Shown here: positions 32,563 through 36,848 of the stretch, piece by piece | Layout: each line of letters opens with the position of its first letter | How positions within the stretch are numbered: the stretch's first letter is position 1 | Assembly: GCA_002411515.1 (NCBI GenBank) | Contig: DHTF01000123.1 | Span: forward strand, 10,555 to 47,402 | Length of the DNA: 36,848 nucleotides | Reading direction: 5' to 3' | Origin: Proteiniphilum sp. UBA5267 | Lineage (GTDB): Bacteria > Bacteroidota > Bacteroidia > Bacteroidales > Dysgonomonadaceae | Translations under genes and position numbers: made by a program | Notes under the pieces: model-generated | What the model was told of the DNA's origin: nothing | Seen by the model: the letters and a program-made list of their open reading frames with translations, nothing else | Databases searched by the model: none

Positions 32563-33453
32563 ATGAAAAAACGTTCCATGTTACTAAGTACAGCGTTGCT
32601 GTGTAGCTTGTTCATTTTCTCAGGCTGTGAGCAAGGACAGCAAAAAAATGCTCCTGCAGAAAAAAAAGATATTTATCTCCAGTTATATTCCGTACGTGAT
32701 GACATCAAGGCCAATTATGCTGCGATCATCGACAGCGTGGCTAAAATTGGCTACACTGGAGTGGAAGCCGCTGGTTACGCCGACGGTCAGTTCTACGGGA
32801 TGTCTCCCGCCGATTTCAAGAAGTCGATCGAGGATGCTGGTATGCAAGTATTGTCGTCGCATACTGGTCGCCCGCTGGCAGAACCCACTTCCGACACCAA
32901 CTGGGAAGAAACCTGGGCATGGTGGGATACCGCTATTCAGGCACACAAAGATGCCGGTATGAAGTATCTGGTGGTTGCCTGGATCCCAACCCCCAAAACG
33001 TTGGCCGACCTGAAGGCTTACTGCGACTACTTCAACCAGATCGGTGAGAAATGTAATGCCGCCGGCCTTCGGTTTGGCTATCACAATCACAACTTTGAAT
33101 TTAAAGAAGTGGAAGGTGAAGTGATGTACGATTATATGTTGAAAAATACCGATCCTGCAAAAGTGTTCTTCCAAATGGATGTTTATTGGACCGTCATGGG
33201 ACAAAAAGCTCCTGTAGATTATTTCAATGAATATCCTGGACGTTTTGAGATCCTTCATATCAAAGACAGCAAGGAATTAGGTCAAAGCGGAATGGTAGGA
33301 TTTGATGCTATCTATAACAATGCAGATAAAGCAGGGGCCAAATATATGGTCGTGGAAGTTGAAAGATACACCGGTACTCCTCTCGAAGGAGTAAAGGAAA
33401 GTTATGATTATTTGAATACTGCAGCTTTTGTGAAAGGGAGCTACTCCAAATAA
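32563..33453 (+). CDS. Sugar phosphate isomerase/epimerase-like TIM-barrel lipoprotein
   Basis: I choose ATG 32563 (296 residues); the upstream GTG at 32533 lies in a hairpin and would place ten extra residues before the signal. The N-terminus is a lipoprotein signal with lipobox FSGC and mature C22. The rest is an AP-endonuclease-2/IolE-like TIM barrel, with LQLYSVRDDI, GYTGVEAAGYADG, FGYHNHNFEF and FQMDVYWTVMGQ, in which histidine, glutamate and aspartate residues usually bind a divalent metal. Related enzymes isomerise or epimerise keto-sugars. The exported location matches the other proteins of the cluster. A terminator follows. Confidence 0.83.
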   Translation: MKKRSMLLSTALLCSLFIFSGCEQGQQKNAPAEKKDIYLQLYSVRDDIKANYAAIIDSVAKIGYTGVEAAGYADGQFYGMSPADFKKSIEDAGMQVLSSHTGRPLAEPTSDTNWEETWAWWDTAIQAHKDAGMKYLVVAWIPTPKTLADLKAYCDYFNQIGEKCNAAGLRFGYHNHNFEFKEVEGEVMYDYMLKNTDPAKVFFQMDVYWTVMGQKAPVDYFNEYPGRFEILHIKDSKELGQSGMVGFDAIYNNADKAGAKYMVVEVERYTGTPLEGVKESYDYLNTAAFVKGSYSK

Positions 33454-33480
33454 TTTTTCACCTTTTTGGTGCAAACAAAG

Positions 33481-33510
33481 AACCCAGGGCATAGGTCCCG
33501 GGTTTTTTTG
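33481..33510 (+). terminator. Terminator after the keto-sugar block
   Basis: AACCC (33481-33485) and GGG (33487-33489) pair with CCC (33497-33499) and GGGTT (33500-33504), leaving one bulged A and a 7-base loop. Seven T residues follow. It ends the plus-strand block before the convergent histidine kinase gene. Confidence 0.8.
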
Positions 33511-33546
33511 TTTGTGCAGTTTACAAGTTTCCCTTTTGAGTGGAAA

Positions 33547-35481
33547 CTATATATTGAATTCAATGATGATTTCTGTACCTTCTTCTGCATCAGATAAAAT
33601 ATTCATTGAGCCTTTGGCAGAAGCCACCCGGTTGCTGATATTATTTAATCCGGTTCCTTTTGTGGTTTTCCTCGGATCAAAACCTTTGCCGTTGTCTTGC
33701 ACGGTAAGCGATATCCTGTCGGCCTGCTGTATGACCTGTACATTTATCTGAGTTGCTTCGCTGTGCTTGAGTGCATTGTTCACCAATTCAAAAGACGAGC
33801 GGTATAGCATCATCTCCAGTTTACCATCCAGCCTTTTCTCCTCTCCATAAAAATGAAAGTCCACATTGTCCAGATCACTACAAAAATCCTGGAGAGAGGT
33901 CTTCAGACCATATTGGAGCAACGACTCGGGCATTAGGTTGTGTGCCACACGTCGTAGTTCTCTGATTGAATTGTCGAGCATAGCCATCACCTTGGTCACC
34001 TTTGTTACATCGTTTTCCGTGAGGGCCCCATTTTCTTTTTTCAGATCAAAAAGATTGAGTTTTATCGCTGAGAGCATACCTCCCAGGCCGTCATGCATAT
34101 CCTGAGCCAGCCTCGATCGTTCTGCCTTCTCTCCTTCCATAATAGCATTGGCAGCGACGAGCTGTTTTTCTTTTTCAAGTTGTTTTACCTCTTGTTCGAC
34201 AAGCTCTTTTTTTGCTTTTATTGCTTTTTGACTGAAAAAGAGCAGCACGATCAACATCACGGAAATCAGTATAACCGATATATAGATGATTCGCGATATT
34301 TTCCTGTCGCTTTCCAGCGCTGCGATGACCAATTCTTTCTTTTCTGTTTGATAGACTGATTCGAGTAAATCGGCATGGCGTAATCTATCTGCGTCCATCA
34401 ACGTATCTTTCAGCAAATAAGCCCGGTTAAGATAATCATATGCTTTCCGATAATCGCCATCTTGTGCCGATATGAGTGAAAAATCTACCCACAGTGTATG
34501 CTTCATATCATCGGAACCCATTTTTTCTGTCAGCAGTAACGCGTCCTCCGATACCTGTCTGGCTTCCTCATATTTGCCATCGGCAATCAATGCACCGGAG
34601 AGGTTGATCAGGATCCTCATCTGTTCCCATTCATTGGTCAGATAAAGGGCATAGTCGTATGCCATTTTATATTCAGTCACGGCTCGTGCATAGTCTTTGA
34701 TGTTCGTGTAATAGTTGCCGTAATTGAGATGTACAAGCTCCATGATGTAGTGATCCTGACGCTTTTCGGCAATTTTCTTTGATGACTCAATATAAAGCAG
34801 CGCTTTTTCAAACTTTCCCTGCAGAATCAATACATCGGCCAGAGTGATGCCGGCCACCGATATCATGTAGCTGTCGTCGTTCTTCTCAGCGAGTTCAAGA
34901 CTTTCGGTGGCATACTTCTCAGCTTTGGGATAATCTTTCAGGAACGAGTAAAGATTGGAGAGATTGTTGAGTGTTTTGGGGCGAATGATTCGGTCTCCAA
35001 TGGCATCAAAAAATGTAAGTGCCTGTGTATAGTATTCAATTGCTTTCACATAATCACTTTGTCTGTGATAGATGGTTGCAAGATTGTGGTGTACGGCCCC
35101 TCTTCCCTTTATTCCTTCTTCATTTTCCAACTTTCTGAAAATCTTGTCTGCTTTGTGGCATGCTTCGAGGGCTGCAGTGTAGTCGCCGGAAATGTCAGTA
35201 TAATAACTTCCCAACAACCGGTATCCATTTGCTTCGCTTGGCTTGTCGTTCTGCTCCTTAGACAAAGCGACTGCCTTCAGGGCGACCTGAAACGACAGTT
35301 GGGGATCTGTATAAAGTAATTCCCTCCCTCGGATGAGCAAAGAATCAATCGTCGTTTTTCCCTTTTTGTCTGTAAACAGACGGACAAGAGAATCGGCAGG
35401 AGTTGTAGCTGACACCCCAGTCGTAGCCACAACCAAAAAGAATAAGATCAAATCACGACTATGAAATGTTCGTTTTGCCAT
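33547..35481 (-). CDS. Sensor histidine kinase with periplasmic TPR repeats
   Basis: I start at ATG 35481 (644 residues); an in-frame ATG at 35520 would add 13 residues before the signal peptide. A signal peptide of about 25 residues (cleavage near VSA-TT) precedes about 370 residues of TPR-type helical repeats, including YHRQSDYVKAIEYYTQAL. One membrane helix lies at about 398-418, then a coiled segment. The HisKA_3-type phosphoacceptor sits in QDMHDGLGG with H463, and the ATPase domain has the asparagine box ELVNNALKHS, then DNGKGFD and GTGLNNISNRV. It belongs to the NarL-type two-component kinases, which phosphorylate LuxR-like response regulators. No such regulator gene is in the window. 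The stimulus is unknown. Confidence 0.88.
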   Translation of the reverse strand: MAKRTFHSRDLILFFLVVATTGVSATTPADSLVRLFTDKKGKTTIDSLLIRGRELLYTDPQLSFQVALKAVALSKEQNDKPSEANGYRLLGSYYTDISGDYTAALEACHKADKIFRKLENEEGIKGRGAVHHNLATIYHRQSDYVKAIEYYTQALTFFDAIGDRIIRPKTLNNLSNLYSFLKDYPKAEKYATESLELAEKNDDSYMISVAGITLADVLILQGKFEKALLYIESSKKIAEKRQDHYIMELVHLNYGNYYTNIKDYARAVTEYKMAYDYALYLTNEWEQMRILINLSGALIADGKYEEARQVSEDALLLTEKMGSDDMKHTLWVDFSLISAQDGDYRKAYDYLNRAYLLKDTLMDADRLRHADLLESVYQTEKKELVIAALESDRKISRIIYISVILISVMLIVLLFFSQKAIKAKKELVEQEVKQLEKEKQLVAANAIMEGEKAERSRLAQDMHDGLGGMLSAIKLNLFDLKKENGALTENDVTKVTKVMAMLDNSIRELRRVAHNLMPESLLQYGLKTSLQDFCSDLDNVDFHFYGEEKRLDGKLEMMLYRSSFELVNNALKHSEATQINVQVIQQADRISLTVQDNGKGFDPRKTTKGTGLNNISNRVASAKGSMNILSDAEEGTEIIIEFNI

Positions 35482-35560
35482 GCTTTTGCGCTTACAGGGA
35501 TCAGGATGTAAATATACCATTTTTTTTTAAGATAATATTTATTTGCATAAATTAAATAAA

Positions 35561-35586
35561 AAACCCCTTTTAGGGGGTGTTTTTCT
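35561..35586. terminator. Bidirectional hairpin between the kinase and Yip1 genes
   Basis: ACCCC (35563-35567) pairs with GGGGT (35574-35578), with a T-rich tract on the plus side and a six-base T run on the minus side. It lies between two divergent genes, where a terminator is not expected. It may insulate the two promoters from each other or from upstream transcription. Confidence 0.5.
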
Positions 35587-35600
35587 TTACCCCGAAGCAA

Positions 35601-35608
35601 TATTTTTG
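35601..35608 (+). promoter_or_regulatory. -7 element of the Yip1-like gene
   Basis: TATTTTTG at 35601-35608 matches TAnnTTTG and lies 44 bases before the ATG at 35653. The -33 region is T-rich (35580-35584) without a clean TTTG. Confidence 0.5.
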
Positions 35609-35652
35609 TCACAGGTCACATTTTTTTTCACCACTCTTAAATAAATAAAATC

Positions 35653-36234
35653 ATGGACATCATCAAACGGGCAAAAGACATTCTGGTTACCCCCAAAACA
35701 GCATGGAACACAATTGCGGAAGAGAATCAAAATCAGCTGGTAATTCTCGTCACTTATCTGATTCCACTGGCACTTATTCCTGCGTTGGCGAGTTTTATTG
35801 GTTATGGCATCATCGGTCACAGCGTAATGGGTATTCATGTTGGTTCCGTGGGTTTTGGACTGCGGCAGGCCATTCTCTCGTTTATTTCGTCGTTGGCGGG
35901 GGTCTATCTCTCGGCATGGGTTATCTCCCTCCTGTCACCTAAATTTGAACTGACGAAAGACTTTAACAGGGCCTTTCAGCTTGTGTCTTACTCTTATACA
36001 CCCATATTCGTTGCGGGCATCTTATTGATCATTCCCTCCTTGTCAATAGTAGCCACACTTGCTGGGTTGTATGGGCTATATCTGCTGTATCAAGGGATGA
36101 CACCGATATTACAGACGCCAGAAGACAAAAAAAACACTTTTTTCATTGTCTCTCTGTTGTCGATCATTGTGGCATCCGTATTGGTCTCAACGCTGCTTAG
36201 TGCGCTGATCATCAAACCATACTCTTTTCTGTAG
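35653..36234 (+). CDS. Yip1 family integral membrane protein
   Basis: The 193-residue protein has about five hydrophobic membrane segments. The opening RAKDILVTPKTAWNTIAEE is typical of bacterial Yip1-domain proteins, in which a short amphipathic segment precedes the first membrane helix. The C-terminal half includes FQLVSYSYTPIFVAGIL and GLYGLYLLYQGM, also characteristic. The function of bacterial members is not known to me. It is divergent from the histidine kinase and followed 73 bases later by an exported protein gene that may be in the same transcript. Confidence 0.8.
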   Translation: MDIIKRAKDILVTPKTAWNTIAEENQNQLVILVTYLIPLALIPALASFIGYGIIGHSVMGIHVGSVGFGLRQAILSFISSLAGVYLSAWVISLLSPKFELTKDFNRAFQLVSYSYTPIFVAGILLIIPSLSIVATLAGLYGLYLLYQGMTPILQTPEDKKNTFFIVSLLSIIVASVLVSTLLSALIIKPYSFL

Positions 36235-36307
36235 ACAATAAATATCCTATTTGCATGGGTCTGTTTAACCAGTTATTCATGCATATTACATCTAATAATT
36301 ACCACAA

Positions 36308-36848
36308 ATGAAAAAAATAGTATTCTTCACATTGATTCTTTTTGGCATGACAGCCTTGAAAGCACAGGAAATATTTTTCCCGACAGAGGAAGGGAAAGTA
36401 CTTGTTTACAAGAGATACGACAAGAAGGGGAAAGTAGCCGAGACGATGAAATATACCATTAAAAATATCCTGGTGGAGGGTGACAACATGGAAATCACCT
36501 ATTTGATCGAATCGATGGACTCGAAAAAAGAAGTGGGACTCAGCGAAGAAATTACCCTCATAAAGAAAGGGAATGTGATGTATTTCGATATGGGTAACTT
36601 CATCAACAAAGCAGTTTTCCAGGAAGGAGGAAAAGAATCTTCCGATTCACAAATCGAGATCAAAGGGAACAGCATGGAAATACCAGTCGACCCGAAACCG
36701 GGAACTTCACTTCCCGATGCAAACGTGGAGATGGCCATGAAAATGGGATTTATCAATCTGAAGTTATCCACAAATATAATCAATCGTCGTGTGGAGGCGA
36801 TAGAGGATATTGCTGTTCTAGCAGGAAGTTTTCAATGTTTTAAACTTA
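36308..36848 (+). CDS. Exported protein of unknown function, C-terminus cut by window edge
   Basis: The frame opens at ATG 36308 and runs to the right edge, with 180 residues visible. It begins with a Sec signal peptide (KKIVFFTLILFGMTALKAQ, cleavage likely after LKA). The mature part starts with IFFPTEEGKVLVYKRYDKKG and has an alternating beta pattern. It resembles the Bacteroidota DUF3108/TapB-like exported proteins, which share the opening PxxEGxxLxY, but I hold that only loosely. It probably lies in the periplasm or outer membrane. The gap to the Yip1 gene has no clear TAnnTTTG element, so co-transcription is possible. Confidence 0.6.
   Translation, partial: MKKIVFFTLILFGMTALKAQEIFFPTEEGKVLVYKRYDKKGKVAETMKYTIKNILVEGDNMEITYLIESMDSKKEVGLSEEITLIKKGNVMYFDMGNFINKAVFQEGGKESSDSQIEIKGNSMEIPVDPKPGTSLPDANVEMAMKMGFINLKLSTNIINRRVEAIEDIAVLAGSFQCFKL

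Noticed and set aside
1..36848. CRISPR arrays, tRNA or rRNA genes, prophage or defence islands
   Set aside because: I looked for regularly spaced repeats, cloverleaf-like segments in the spacers, and integrase or transposase motifs, and saw none.

Overview
The window looks like a piece of a Bacteroidota chromosome, most likely Bacteroidales and perhaps Dysgonomonadaceae-like; the family level is an inference from overall protein flavour, not a search. Support comes from repeated promoters of the Bacteroidota type (-7 element TAnnTTTG, sometimes with TTTG about 19-22 bases upstream), weak or absent Shine-Dalgarno sequences, AT-rich spacers, many lipoprotein and Sec/Tat-exported proteins, and families common in that phylum (DUF3109, GH130, DUF1080, FucP-type sugar transporter, TPR-containing histidine kinase). 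I see 28 protein genes, two of them cut by the window edges. I see no tRNA, rRNA, CRISPR array, phage or intact insertion sequence.

Layout. 1-1181 (-): trigger factor, cut at the left edge. 1392-7576 (+): housekeeping genes: CPBP membrane protease, DUF3109 cysteine-cluster protein, TetR regulator, FabG-type reductase, RluA-type pseudouridine synthase, sugar-nucleotidyltransferase-like protein and a CNNM/CorC-type CBS transporter. 7718-12166 (+): galactose block: galM, FucP-type sugar transporter, galK and a Nudix-like protein whose catalytic box is destroyed, which suggests a transcriptional regulator. 12195-17721 (-): a SIMPL-domain protein, then a tight three-gene glycan cluster transcribed as GT4-plus-helical-domain protein, GH130, GT4. 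17966-25627 (+): carA followed by two complete, intact carB genes in tandem, all of a type resembling the eukaryotic CAD/CPS1 enzymes. 25634-25889: a region of nested inverted repeats that may be a small non-autonomous element and also serves as a terminator. 25893-27545 (-): acyl-CoA ligase. 27913-33453 (+): DoxX-like membrane protein, two Tat-type Gfo/Idh/MocA oxidoreductases, a DUF1080 lipoprotein and a TIM-barrel isomerase lipoprotein, probably an exported keto-sugar pathway. 33547-35481 (-): TPR-containing sensor histidine kinase. 35653-36848 (+): Yip1-like membrane protein and the start of an exported protein cut by the right edge.

How the genes work together. The gal genes form a galactose uptake, mutarotation and phosphorylation unit, probably controlled by the downstream Nudix-like protein through a near-palindrome overlapping the galM promoter. 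The GT/GH130/GT cluster, joined by an ATGA overlap and a 13-base gap, looks like a synthesis-plus-phosphorolysis unit for a mannose-containing glycan; this is the best candidate here for an under-described system. The car operon supplies carbamoyl phosphate with one glutaminase subunit and two synthetase paralogues. In the DoxX/Gfo/DUF1080/isomerase block, four of the five proteins carry Tat or lipoprotein export signals and the fifth is a membrane protein, which points to sugar oxidation and cleavage outside the cytoplasm.
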